Shown here one piece after another: positions 11,294 through 26,200 of a stretch of DNA of 64,000 bases. The notes under the pieces were generated by a model that had not been told where the DNA came from, did not search any database, and worked only from the letters and a program-made list of their open reading frames with translations. This stretch comes from Plectrocnemia conspersa (taxonomy: Eukaryota > Arthropoda > Insecta > Trichoptera > Polycentropodidae): the NCBI GenBank assembly GCA_009617715.1, contig VTFK01000155.1, forward strand, positions 496,001-560,000. The letters are read 5' to 3'. Positions within the stretch are counted from its first letter, which is position 1, and each line of letters starts with the position of its first letter. Both the position numbers and the translations under genes were made by a program.

Positions 11294-14200
11294 TTATACA
11301 AAGCCAAAGTTTTTAGTTTTAATAGCGAGCAATAACTTATGACGAAGTACAGCTCGTGAACTGTATAAAGGAACGTAGAGACGAGAGATGCACGTGTTGG
11401 CCGTGGGCAAGTGCCCATCGTCCGCCGGCCTGATAGTCACGGTCGGCATCGGTTGGAAACCCTCTTCGGAAGCCGGTAGAGCCGGTGAACCCGTCCAGAA
11501 ATAAATCTGCAACGAGAGAAACCGTCAACCCCAATCTATGATTTAATACGAGTATAACAAAATTATAATTACCAAGTCTTGTCTCTCAAGATGAGTCATT
11601 TTATCGACGATCGCCCATAGCCAACGTTTGAAACGAGCCAATCTTTCACTCGTCGCTCCTGATTCGTCATTGAACGTCGTATACGATATCAGAACACCGA
11701 CGTTTATATCTCCCACTCCGTTTAATAACAATCTTAAATCTTCGGCCGTGAGACCAGCTAGAGCGCTCACCGGAAGTACATCCAGCACGCCATATTTCAT
11801 CGCCTTAAAGACGTCGATTTTTAGTATAGTCTAATCAGTCGAAGATAAAGAAATTACGATAACGAAGTATAAATACCTCCAAGGCTTTCTCCTGTGACTT
11901 GACCATCCGATGGTGAGCGTAGTGTCTGACATAATCGTATACGTTGTTGGCCGTGACGTCCGTTTCGCGACCCCCTTGTATTAATTCCACAGATTGTCCC
12001 CCTTCTTCGGGACAAACGTCTAGCCTGTAAAACAAACGGATCGTAAAAACTGAAATCTAAAAAACAACTCGTAATTCAACAAATACTCACGTAAAATTGA
12101 GATCGAGAGCAGTGAACAGCGCTTCAGCGTCCTGTCGCTCCGCATCCAACACCAGCTGTCTGAGGCTTTCGTAAACTACGGGATCAAAGAAAGCCAAATC
12201 ATGGAAACGAATCGGTCGCCCCAGTAAAACTTTCAATACGTGTCTATTCAAAAACATTGGACATAATTCGTTTTGTAAAAGGCATAATCCTATTATTCTG
12301 TAATAAAATAATATAAAATATAAAGACATCCATTTTTTTATATATTGTATATAGATTATTTTTGAGCTTATATTACCTTCCGACGTTCCTAAATGCGTTA
12401 ATTCTTTCCGCAGTACCTTGACCTTGCCTCGGGCTATAGAAACCACATTTACCCGGACAGTAAAACAGGGGAGCTGTGTCTTCTCCTTGAGTGGGCAACG
12501 GATCGCCTGTTTCTTCTTTATTTCTACTAGGAAGCGCTCCACTATTAGTTAAAACGCCTGAGAGGAATTCTCCTCGTTCTGTGAATAAAGGTACGATTAT
12601 TAATAAAAAATTAAGACTAATCCAACATGTGTGAGCTACAAATTTAATATTAGGGACATACCTAATATTACATCGGTAGGATTCAAAGCGATCAAATCCA
12701 TAGCCTCATGAACTTTTTGCCTAAGGGCCTCCTCGGACGTTAAAAGTGTTAACAGTTGAGCCGAGGACAACTCCAACAACATGCCGGTGATCTTTCCAGC
12801 GAACGTCGGAAGTATCACGTGAACCTAAAAGCGTTATGAATTTTAATTTTTTAATTTTTATAAGATAATATATAAATTATAACACATTTCCAGCATACTT
12901 TCGGATATAAACGTTCTCCTAATTGACTTTGATGCAAAGTGAGATGTTCATTGTGCGAAGAGGAGTTGGACGTTCCGGGCAGACCCGGTTGCGAAGTTCC
13001 TCCAATTGATGTTCCAGGAGAATATGGTCGCGCATCGACACTCAATGCCCTTCTGCAAACAATAAAATCATCCTTTATAATAATATAGGACTTGAATTCA
13101 CTTCACTATAAATAAGTAAAACAATAAATTTAAGAACACAAGTATGTGATTATATCAAGTTTTTTTAAACAAAAAGTTGAGAAGCACTCATTGGATTCAA
13201 ACAAAATTTTGTATTTCTACAAAAGAAGGCCTAATTAAAGTTTACCTATCTGTCCTCGTTGGAGTGGCCCTCGATACCGGCCTAGTAGGAATTCTGCGAT
13301 TTGTTTCTTTTCCACGTGTGCGAGCTCCTCCCGGAGTTGCTGTAGTGCAACGATTACCAGACGTTCCCGTGCTGCTACCGCCGTTGTTACTTGCGTTAGT
13401 ACCGTTTGAAGCAGTGCTACCGGTCGATTCCAGCAACGGTAGCTTTTCATTAGCCAAGAGAGCCTCCGCTATACTCGTGTAGAAGGATCTAGCGACGCCA
13501 GAACCTTCTCCAGGCTCGTCTTTAAACGTGACTTTCACTCTGTTGACCGCTAGAGGTGGCTGCGTTCCATGAGTGCGACGATTATGACCGCTAAACGCAT
13601 TATTCAATTCCATGAAAGTTTGCGTCAATAACTTGGCTCTGTCGCGTTCCATCTTATGAAGCGTTAGATCTCGCTGTTGCGTGCTCCTCAGTTTCTCGGT
13701 GTCCCTTCTGAACTTTGCTTCTTTAACTGGGAAGCCTCCGAGCTCGGACACTACCGATCCCGGTTCGAGACCAACGTCTTCCGTAAACACTCTGCCGAAT
13801 AAGTCTAAAGACAAACGCCAACGACCGAGGAGTAAATCGTGCGACACCCATTGACCGAGCGACGGTTGAGACCTAGGGACGGCATTAGCTTCACGTCCGA
13901 CTGGTTGTCTTTCTGTTCCGCTAGGACCGGGGGCGGAAGTTTCGATCGTAACGTGAGCGGATATTTCTTGAGCTTCGGCTGGATCACCGAGTCCCAGTAT
14001 ATCGCCCTGAAATAATATAAAATAAATTATATTAATAAATTTATCTATTTATGAAAATGATCGACGATTATCACTTACGGTTCTAACAATTACACTCTTA
14101 GATGGACTCCTGGAAGCGGACGAACTTCGTTGATTTTCCGATGTCGACGGATTGTTTGAAACTACAACTTACAAAAATTATATTAAATAACAGTAGATAA

Positions 14201-17200
14201 ACAAAAACATTCCAAATATGACTTATTATTAAGAGCAATGTAGTAAACCTGGAAGAACTAGGTCTGCAAAGTTGAACGATGATGGTATTTGTACGTGTTC
14301 AGATGTCGTAGACCTCGAAGCGACTGCGATTGCCGCTTCGACCGCTGCGGCCATCTTCCTCGGTGTTACGATTATCTGAGGTCTAAGTCCCGATTCTTGA
14401 AAATAATAAAATCAATATTAATTTCATATACTAAAGATTATTTTATATTTTAATATATCGCTCACCCGAAGGACTATGCGGAGCATGATCCCCGGATAAT
14501 ATTCCTGAGCCGTTGTTTGCCAAGAACGGTGTTTGATACATGTTGTTTAGTAGACTGCGAGAATCATTCGAAACTACTTGCGGTTGTCTGCATATAAAAA
14601 GGATTATATAAATATTATATAAAATTATGTTTTTATAATAATCATAAACATACCTATGATGTTTTTTTCTCGGCATATTCTGTCGTGTGTCATTCGAATC
14701 TGAATCTGATATATATTCCCCGTCAGTGTCTACTTCCATTTTGGCAGATCCGAGGCTAGATGCGCAAGTGCCGTCTTTGCTACAGGACAAATCTTGGGGT
14801 TCTTCGCCTAAAATAGCGTTATTAGTCAACGTCTGACACGATTCTGGTGGTAATTCCGGCGCTCCGGTGACAGGAACGCACTCGATCGGTCTGAACAATT
14901 CATTTTGACAACTTGCAGACTAAAATAAAGTATTGAATAACATTAAAAAAATAATTTAGAAGCTAAATTTAATTGTTTAAAATATACCTGTCTGAGTGAC
15001 TGACTGGCTGCCAAATCTTCTTCGGTGGTTTGAGTCTCGGCAGCTGGTCGGCCGCTCGTAGTAAAACTATGCGTTGATTGTTCTGATGTCCTCTTTGAAA
15101 GTCCCAATCGAGTGGGAACGACTAAAATCAAACAATTTTAGAAAATATACATCAATTATCAAACATGTCTTTAATTTTACTTACCTTCGAGAGGATTACC
15201 AGAACCGGGTGGACCGTTACCGGACAGCGGCACAGTTATGGACTGACGGGGCATACCGAACAGTTCTTCGCGCCAAGCGTTCGGATGTAAGAGTTGAGGT
15301 TGATCGGCCAACGGCAAAGCTTCGTGTAAAGGACCTTGAAAAATTTAAGTTTATTATGTAAGATAATGAAAAGTAAAAAAAAAATTTAAATGAAAGAAAT
15401 ATGAATCAAGTCAGAAGCGTGTCCAAAATATCCCACATATTATTTACTTACTGGCAAATGGATCTGGCGGTGGGCATCCCAAGCAAAGAGTAGACTCTGA
15501 ACGTTGGAAGAAAGAGTGTTTTCGACCCGAACCGCTAACACCTCCCAAGCTGTCGGAGGAATCGGTCTCCATGACTGTAGCTGCGACTCCACCGAGCAGA
15601 AGCTCATCATAAGGATCATCGTTTTCATTCTCATCCTAGAATTATTAAGTATGTAATATTATAAATATTAAACATATGGACAGCCATAGTGTATTGACAG
15701 TCAATATACCATTACTGAGATTTATCGATAGATTAATAAAAAATTGTACTCACTGGATCGTGCCAAGTTTGTTGTTGGTTATTAGTCAAAGATAATAAGG
15801 GTGAACTATCAGAATCAGATCTACGAATAATTAAAAAAAAATTAATTACACCGACAGATTATTAATACAATATTTTTTTATGAAATTATATTTACCTCAT
15901 ATAAAAGATTAGAGCGTCCAGCACATATGCGATATGCTTCAAAGCAGATATATCTAAGACCGGAAGTGAGTCTAGATGTTCGGCATTATGTGCCCTCATC
16001 AAAGACAAACAGTAAGCGAGGAACTCGCGTCGGGCATTATGTCCGCTTAGTCCTGTAAATCAAATAATGAAACTTTATTTTACATTCAACTCAGTGTCAA
16101 GACCATACAAATTGACAATATCACCTTGATCTCTATCTCCTCTCGTCCTAACGTGTTCCCCTGCTGAAAAACCAACAATTCTTGTACTCGTTGAATAACT
16201 TCCGATAGATCTACGGCGAGGTGCATTTCTACTAGAAGAAAGGAGTGATAATGAACCTGAACTGGCCGCGTTTCCGTTTTCGGAACCTTGCGTAAGAGAT
16301 GCACCAAATCTGAAACGACATGTATATTTAAAAAAAATCGTTACCGCACGACGACACAAATCAAACGAAGATCATACCTTAGTTGAGCCTCTGTTGCGTC
16401 CATGACGGTCACTAACCAGTCCCACGTAGGTTTGAGTCTACTCTCTAAATGAGTTTGGAGAGCTATGGCATCTCTTTGCGAAAATGGTAATGGGCGAAGT
16501 CCGCCGAGAAGTGAAACACGCCCTACGCCGGATAATATATCAGCAATTTGGCGAATTACGATGCCGAAGGCTCTGGCGAGGCAGCTAGCCGTAGTGGCCG
16601 TCGAATGAGGCTCTTGAGCTGCCGCGTTAGTCGATCGTCGCAAGGATGATGAGTCAATAAAAAACTAACGAGGAACCACCAGTAAGTCTCACTCGCTCGG
16701 CTCGCGTCCCAGTTAAATGATTCCTAAAACGACGACGACTTTAGATTACTAAACTATACTTACAGTGCATTTCTTTATTTTGTATAATAGATACCTTATT
16801 GCCCATTGCATACTCTGAGGTGCCAGGTTGCTCCTTAGAGCACCTGAAGTACCGCCACCTCCTCTTCTTTCCAACTGTTCGCTGACACCGCCGCCACCTC
16901 CGCCTTCTCCGGGCGACATGTCCGTATCCCTTTCATGTTCGTCTGTTTCACCCGCTTCAGAATCTTCGTCTTCAGGCTGAGTTGAATCTCCGGATTCTTC
17001 ATCGGGGAATATGAGTAAAGAGGCAATACCTAAATGTAAAGTAATTATTTATTAAAAAATCAGCTCATTTTTTTTAATACATGATAAGCATTTATTACAC
17101 ATACCGGTATCAGAGCCTTGTGTGGCTCCAGGTTGCGCAGATCGTTGAACCGATTCTGTATTATCTTGATCGTCAGAGTCAGATTCAGTATCAGCTTCGG

Positions 17201-20200
17201 CCAACAAGTCCAATTCTGATTCAGATTCCGCATCGCCGACGTGCTCCTGTGCACCTTCCTCGTGAGCCCTGTAAAAAAATCTTCATCGTTTAATTTATAT
17301 AAAAATTCTTTAAAGAAAATCGTCGCTTTCGTTATTTTTTTTATAAATAAATTGAGAATTGCCATAAAAATATAACAATTCAACAGATATCAAACCTGTG
17401 CTCGACGAGAGATTCGTCCGGTTGGTGTGCTGGAGCCGGATGATCCTGTAAAGGCGGCGGGGGCGCAGCCGTCGGAGGAGGCGCCGCAGGAGTGACATTT
17501 TCGTTTTCACCCTCGCCTTCCGATACCTCCTCTTCCACCACCATACCTTCAGCGGAACCAGCTTCTTCAAGTTCCATATTTCGAACGGCAGCTCCCACAG
17601 ATAGTAATGACGAATCTCTATTCAACGCAACAGACATATTTATAAAAGCTCATTTTAATTATGTCATTAATTAAAATACTGACTGATATCTTCTCGGTGG
17701 ATTTGGAGCGCCGGGTTGAGCTAATGGCTCTACCGAAAACAGATCTTCAGTTCCGTTCATAATATCGACAATATTAGAAGTGAGCGTGAAGGGCGCTGTC
17801 GGACGCACGACTCCGAGTCGCACGGGAGCTATCAGCGAATCCGCTGTTTCGCATAATTCTTCGGCAGCTAATCTAGTCAATGCCAAAAATATTCTGCGAC
17901 ATCTTTCAAGCGACATACACACGTGCATCGATCTAAAATATATACACAAAATGATGAGTCAAAGTTTACAAATAGTAATAATTTATTATTTAAAAAAAAT
18001 TATACTTGTACCCTCTAGCATTTAATGGCCCAGGGGAAGTTTCAATGCTAAATATGACGAATATTCTGACTACGGAACGCACAAATCGCCTGGCAACGAG
18101 ATGAGCTCTTTCAGCACGACCGACGTCCAGTTTCATTTTGCTGTTCTCTGATCAACGTCTGCATGAGCGTGTCTTGCATCTGAAATAAATCGTTAATAAA
18201 TATCTTACAAAATAATGTGTATATATTAATACACAAGCAACACTTACATCAGTGGTGCATTTTACGATGAGTAAGTGCGTGAACTTGTCTAGGAGAGTAG
18301 TGCCAGACTGATGAAAAGCTGGACTTTCCGAATTAGACGAGACACCACCTTCAGTTTCTGTGGCGCCACACATCAAAGCAGCTTCGACAGCAGACCAATC
18401 GGCCAGTAAGTGAACTAATGCTTTTCGTGCGAATCTTGGCGGTTCGAGATCATGCTCGGGTGTGTCTCCTTCGTCCCTGTCTTCTTGCTGAGCATGCTGA
18501 GTCGAATTGGCAGCTGTCGGTGGCTTTTGAGCCGTGGATTGGCCATTTGTAGCATTGCTGTTTCCGCTTCCACTGGTGCGTCCGGTGCCTCCGCGAGGAG
18601 TACGCCATGAAGATCTAAACTGTCTATGTTCCACAGCTTGTCTGCCAACAGTTTGCACCAGGAAAAGAAGAATGCTTTCACCTCTACAATGTGCAAAAAA
18701 TATTAGACAATGGTTTGTGTATTTACACTAAGATAAGATGTATATTAAACAATATATTCATTCATATAAGCTTTTTATATAACGATAAATTTAATTTTTG
18801 ACAAAATACGTAAAAATAATTTTAGATCGAAAAACATACAAATATACTTGTAAAGGTACAAATTTAATGGGATATGTCAACGGGAAATAAAAGGAAAAAT
18901 ACTTCTTAGTTTAAAATTTTGATTTTTTCGACTTTTTTTGTTATCAAAATAGAAGCAAAATAGTTATTTTTACAACAGTTTCGATTCTCGTGGTATACAA
19001 AATGATATACATGCCTTGAATTAAAGTGTGTAACGAGATGAGTTTCTTTGGTGAGTCGAGCTAATAGTTCACAGCGCGCCTCCCAGTTCCCGCTGACAAG
19101 CGCCTTGCAACGGCACTTTTCCCAACAATCACAGTAAGCTGTAGGTGAAGTCCTTTTCAATTTACAATCATGCCCTTTGTGGCATACCTAAAAGTTAAAA
19201 ATAAATGTTTATTATTATAATACGAAACATAATATTTAATTTGTAGTATAATACAATACCTTTGCACATTCCGTGCAGCAACACAACGAACCGGTTAGAC
19301 CGCACGTACGGCACTCAAATATATCCTAAAAAAAAACGTCGTAGATAAAATAATGATACATTTCATTAGATGGTATATTAAAAATAATATTAACCTGATT
19401 GATATGCTCTTGGCCCGTCCACGTAAAACTACATGTATCGTTGCAACACAATACAAACAACGGTGACGAATCCGGTGGAGCATCGTGTGGGAATATCGCT
19501 GCGGTGCGTTGTTCGGCCGTCGGACAACGTTGTGCGGCATCAAAGAGTATCAAAGCTGCCCTATAAGCTCTAGAGCTGACTGCTAACATGAACGGAGTCT
19601 GTCCTTGACCATCTCTGTTGAACATAATTATTAATTGATTTTGTATCAATCTTTGTATCCAAAGACAACTAAAAATATAATTTACTTGGCACTGAGAATG
19701 TGCGGAAGATGATTTGTGAACACTGGACTTTCGCACATGGCTCTCAAAGCTGCCAAAGCATTGGTCCTTCTTTCCATAGGATCGCACACGGCGACTGATC
19801 CACCGACACCTCCCTTCATTCCACTGAAATATACATATTTACAAATTATAATATAAGAGATACATAATAAAATAATACATATAAAAAATATATTAACCTA
19901 TTATTTGTTAGGCCCATAAGACTATCCTCATCGCCTGAAGTTGTATCGAAGGTTTCAGGAGGCCAAGATAACGTCGGAATGGGTTCTTCTTCCATCACAT
20001 TATTGCTACTCCCGTTTCCGACCACTGAAGTGGATCCCTCACCTTAAAATATTAATTTAATTAAGAATATATCATACAAACAATTATGATGATCTTTACA
20101 ATCATACCTGCGTTCACATCAGGTTCTTTGTTAGATGTAGGCATACACATGCTGACGCAAGCATGTAGTATATTTCGATTTCCGTCACATCTCTCAGACA

Positions 20201-23200
20201 ATATTGTTGGAATTTGATGTTCTAGAATGTTATAAGATTATAGTTAAAACGATAATGATTTAGGATTGTCTTAAATCGAGAATTTACTCACTCATATCAG
20301 TTTCGAGTTGATGAAGGATATGCCGTACGCCTTCAATGTCACATCTCAGAACATAAGGCATCAATATCTGTTGCTCTGGAATTAGCACAATCACGGCAAC
20401 TTGCTGAGTCTTTGTGTTCTGAGCTGCGTTAGTTGGCGGAAGAGGCACCGTATGCGCTATTGCGCATCTCAATGGTGGCAAGTCCAATAGCGGTGGCTCC
20501 CTGATTGCGCCCAGACAATCGCGAGCCAAAGGATATAACGTTGAGTTTCCGTCGCGCAACAGGACCACATTTTCAGTTCCTTCGGCGGCGCAAGTGAGCG
20601 ATATCAATTGTGGATGATTACCAATGAATGCCGCCGAATCGGTTGGAAAAACAGAGTCTGTGAGAGCACGAGCGCCTCCCAAAGGTAAAATGGCATATCC
20701 GACAGTACCGCTTGTGCGACGGATTACAGCATGGACTCCCCGAGCATCAACCTAAATAATATACATGCGAACATTAACAAAATGTAGGATAATTGGGTTT
20801 TAGGGCATTTGTAATATAAATATTTTAGAGCTTTGTTAACCTTTACACCGCAGATGTCATCTATACAAGTCATCAAAAAAATCGCCAATACGCATTGGGC
20901 ACCTAAAGGTTCCATAAGCATTTGAGCCTTGCAATATGGTTATTATATATAAAAATAATATTTAAAGAATTATGACATGAATAGGTGACCACCACATATT
21001 AGCAAAAGTGCAAAATGGCGTGCAAAAATACCAGCTGCGGTGAAAGGGTTAAGTAATGCCAACGATTTGTGGGTTATGCTTGAAGTTATCAGAAAGTGAA
21101 ATAATATATATTTAAGAAACGGTTTTAAACATGACTAAGCATATTTGCGCCACATATGTACAGTATGTAACAAAAGTTTAAGACCAAAACCTGCAACAAC
21201 GTTCATAGTCACGAATCCTATTAAACTATTAAAAATATTGTTACCCAATTAAAGAATAGACTATTTTATGTATTATCCATAATAATAATATTGACATATT
21301 TTTTTAGACTCGCCCTTTCTTTTTCTACACAAAGGCTCGTAAAAGGGACAAGCGTGACTAATCCTGTCCAGCTGTTAAATATGCAATGGCAAGAATTTAA
21401 CTAATCTTTTCATTTGTATCTATGCACATTCATTTACGTGTATTCTAAATTATACAAATCACAAACTGGAAAAAATTTGTTCCCTTTTTTTCATTTCGTT
21501 TCGTCTTATTGAACTTACAACTATTGGACTGTTAACACGCGTTGGTTTTGTGGGCGTTAAAAATAAAAATCTCTTGGGGCGGAAAAATAATTTGATGGCA
21601 GTAAAAAATAACTCTTCGCAAGGAGAACAGAACTCAGCGATATATTGCCTAAAAACTAAATATTTTAAAGACCACCGTGCAGGAAGATGTGAAATTTTTT
21701 AAAAATACAGGACTAAATTGTGATAAACCTCGATCTGGCGTCCAATAATTATATCAAAACAAGGGGATCAGCATATAGTAATTTCAAGCAAAATAAATAG
21801 ATTTACTCAACAGAAATTTGCTCCCAAGTAAAAAATTATTGGTGTTGAAAATATATCAGTGTCAACCGTTCAACGTAGATTAAGGGTTGCCAAAAAACCT
21901 TTTGTTACGATGAGAAAATGAATAGAAGAAGTACGACTAGATTATAAGGCATCGAAATTGGACATTTGAAGATTAGTGCAAATTTTTATGGCCTGACAAA
22001 TCAAAATTTGAATTGTTTGGATCAAAAAAAAAAAAAGAGTATTTGTTAGACGAACCGTCAGCGAAAAAAATGAGTCCCAACTGTACAACTTTGAAGGATT
22101 AGGGCGGGTGCAAATTTTTGTATGGGGCCATTTGACAAATAAGCTCAAAATTTGAATTTGTTGGGGATCAAACATGAAAAGTGATTGTGGTATTTGTTAA
22201 AATATAATATATATTCCTCGTGTTTAGGCAATAGCGGAAGAAATAGACCTCGAAATTTTAAAAAATGTAATCTCTTTTAATTATCTTAGTAGAATACATA
22301 CAAAAATAAAAAAATAACGCGAAAAGTGTGGAAGGACTTATGTGAAGCCGTTAATCCTAAATTACTGGCACCAGTTGACGGGGTATAGGTCGGGTTAGGA
22401 AGAAAAAAGGTTGAGTCGGTGAATCCATGCACGTGGGCCTTATGGTGTGGGGCTGTTTCTCAGCAGCGGGAGTAGAAAAATTCGTAAAAACAGATGGAAT
22501 TAAAAAAAATTGTAGCAATTTTAGAATAGCAAGTTCTACCAATGTGCAGACATTTAAACATGACATGTTTTATTTTTCAACAGGGCAACGCTCCTAAACA
22601 CTTCTAAATTGTGCAAAGGGTTGCTACAAATAACAGAAGAAAAAATAATAATACAAAATATGATTTGGCCACCCCAATCGCCAGATTTAAATCTAATTGA
22701 GCTTTTAGGGGATGAGCTTGATCAGAAAATGGATTTCGTCTTAAACTTTTGACCAGTAGTGTATATGTCTATTTTTATTATTTTTAATATATGCTGATTT
22801 TTCAACTATTTAAATAAAAAATAAATTGATTCACTCACAGCCAAAGACATTATTGTAACATCAGACGGCACTGATAACTTTCGTGGGGTCTTTTGAAAAC
22901 AGTCAGGTCCCTTGTTGCTCGTGCTCCATTTGACGACTTGCAGTTCATCTTTACGCATTAATCTGCAATCTTGTAAAAGATTCATCCAATCATCAACGGA
23001 CGGTGTGGCAGATGCGTTTCCAGTGGTTCCGTCCTTTCCGGGAGCAGTTCCTGTAGCCAAGGCTGTGACGACCTCCTTTAGGGTCTTTAGTTATCGGGAA
23101 TCGAACAGCAGCATAAGCACCATCAACTTTAAGAACACGTCCTATGAAAATATTCAATGTCAAATTACTTTGCTATTTTAGTTTGAGTACTATGAATAAC

Positions 23201-26200
23201 AATAAAAAAACGTATCCATACCTAGAGGTACATTTTTGACATCTTCGACAAAAACGACATCTTTCAATGGCCATTCTTCTTCGTCCCGCTTTCCGCCTTC
23301 TCCACCGCTACCTTCTTCCCGCACAGTCATCCTTCTAGTGCGTTCTAAAAATATATTTAATGCATAAATTATATAATTCCAAAATAAATTAATTTCAAAA
23401 ATATATCTAGCAAATTCTACTCATAACTTACTGTGGGAAGTGCTAGTGTCGCTGCAAGTAGAAGAAGCGGGGCTGGGCGGCGGCGGCATATCGAGACGAT
23501 CGGCGGTCTCTTTGCTCGCAGAAGCTGTTGCGCCTCCCGAAGTGCACGTGGCAGATGTAGTGCGATTCGAATTCGAACACGAAGAGTTAGTAACGGCGGC
23601 CGCACTGCTTGAAGTCACGTTGCTGTTTGTAGCTCCGGAGCGATTCGGAGTCGGGGTGCTATTAGTGCTCGAAGGTGCAACATTGTTGCTCCGCGTACTA
23701 GTAGAAGAATTGGAAGTGGAAGGCGTAGGTCCAGAGTTCACGCGACCGGAAGAACTCGGCATACTGCCGCCAGTACCGCTACTACTACTTTTTGTGGATG
23801 CAGTGGATGTCTATATAAAGTGTAATAAAAATAAATAAACACGAAAATACTCTATACACGTATATACAAAAAACACTAACCTGTGCATCTTTCTTGTCTC
23901 TTCCGTCTGGTCGATCTGGAACAGGGGGCGGAATCAATTTAAATCTTCCAGTGTCAGTGAGATTCCAAGCTGCAAAGAGAAGAACGCCGACTTTGGGAAC
24001 TCCGCAAGATATAGTGAAACCTGTATACGTTTGAAGATATTGTAAAATTAGCGTTTTATAAAAAGTATAAGTTTAAGTTGAAGTAGATTTATTAACCTAT
24101 AGCGCCAGGTTGATACATTGGTGAATTTTTCATCGTCACGGTAGCACCTGCGAAAACTTCTTGTCCTCCGCTGTGCGAAGACGAACCTCCTCCTGCCGGT
24201 CTTTGCTTTCGTGAACGAGCTCTATGTTTCTCCCACAATTTTGCCCTTTGAGCTAGTGGTAATACTCCCCTTTTAAAAAGCAAGCGTTATAAAATCAAGA
24301 ATAATTATAGATAATACTATCCTTAATTAATAAAAATGCTCACCACCAATACATTGCATCGCTCTCTAATCTAGCGACAGTATATAAAGAACAAACGTGC
24401 AACGACATTATTTTCTCGCCACCCAACTCAGGGAATTCGCGAGCAGAGTGTTCCAGGCGAGAAGCCGCATGAGCAAGTGTTTCATCCAACCATGTAGCTA
24501 TACGACCGTTTTCGGACGCTATAGAACATCGTACACCAGCACCGGCTAAACGTCGGACACGCTCTCCTCCTGCCATACCCATTCCTAACCATGGCGCTCT
24601 CGGATGATGCACGTTCGGATTCTGAAATTTATAAAATCATATAAAAAATATCGAACGCAGTATTAGTAAATAATGTCATAAAACATACATCTGCATGTCT
24701 GAACGGTTGAGAATCTGTCCATCTCCATTGGTGTAAATGACCTTGAACTGACAGTCCGACGAGCTCGGAGTGCATAGCTGCAATATGAGTGAAACGGACG
24801 CCTTCCCAATACTCAATTTCGTCCGACGTCCACATAGGGCTAGCTGCGCATCCAACTTCTTTTTTCTTATTCTCGGCTGTCGATTTATGAACTATGTATT
24901 CGTTATATAGGTATTGAAGACCTCATTTGATTAAAAAATCTTAAACTAATTCATACCGGTGTCTTTATCCCATCCAGAATCTCTGAGTGCTGTTTCCAGC
25001 CACCTCCTGGGACCGAAGTACTGTCTCTCCCTCCATCGGGTGAACGATTCATGACTTCTTTCACTGCTGCCGGGGTCCCTGCTGGTCGATCCGCTGGTTC
25101 CGGCGTTTCCGGCATTGGTACCGGTAGAACCGAAGCCCGTAAAACCCCGAGATACATTCCCTCCGCTACTACGACTTAATATGCAAAACATTAACAAACG
25201 TCCAACGACGCATAAGAATGACATAAAAAATAATCACCTTCTCATGCCTGTATAACCAAACATGTCTTCAGAAAACATAGCATCGGGATCGATGATGACC
25301 GAGTGATCGGTCGGAGTAGAGTGAAAACCTCCATCGAGCAAAGATATGAGATCTTCAGGCACATAACCGTCTCCACCGTCCCCTCCGTCGCCCTCTTCGG
25401 CTTCTTCGTCATCTCGTGACAACAAATTATTAACAGCTAAGTTCACATCTAAATTTGTACGCTAAAACATCAATCGAAATTAAATAAATATCAGCAATTC
25501 GAATACAAACACACAATATTAAATCAATGTATTACTTGTAATTCTCTGATTATTAAGCTTCTACTTTTGCCTTGTAAAACGACTTGAGCTTGGGATATGA
25601 GATCTTCCGGAACATAAGGAGTGGGAACAGACACCACTCTTCCGGTTCCGGAAGCTCCGATTATGACGCCGGCGGCTCTGCTGCTAGAACCTAAAATTTA
25701 CAATGTACTCGTATATGCAGAATTAAAGTTGACATGTATACATTCAAAACCAGTGTCAACCTTGAGATGTACACGTCGTCCGTATAGAATTTGTACGCAT
25801 AATTCGCGCTCTAGTTCGAGGTTGTTGTCGAGAGCCGCTGGTGGTTCCGCCGGAGTTTGCGTTTTTGTTTCCGGCTCCTCCCAAATTACTGCCGGCTCCG
25901 CCGGGTCCTCCTCCTCCGCTGTAATATCGCATCGTAAGTATATATTGATTTATTGATCAAATTCTACGCTACCGGTTACCTCTTGGATGAATCATTTTTT
26001 CCAAAATCCAGTCGATCTGGTATTATAGAGTATGCCACACGACACACTTGTCCATCTTCCAACAGACAGGCTATGTGCGAGGGTCCTACGACTGCTTGCT
26101 GAATGCCTTTTAGATTCGATAAAGCGGGTGAAATTCCACCAAAGCCAAATCTGTTTAAACGTTCAGAAAACTCCTTCAAGCTAAAAAAAAAAAAAAATCT

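Noticed and set aside
17621..17690. Very short (31-35 nt) intron in hyd between 17684 and 17640
   Set aside because: Using the AG at 17619-17618 gives a normal 66-nt intron and keeps the frame.
19326..19787. 153-aa minus frame with some hyd-like residues
   Set aside because: It mixes a shifted hyd exon 18, an intron and exon 19; not a separate gene.
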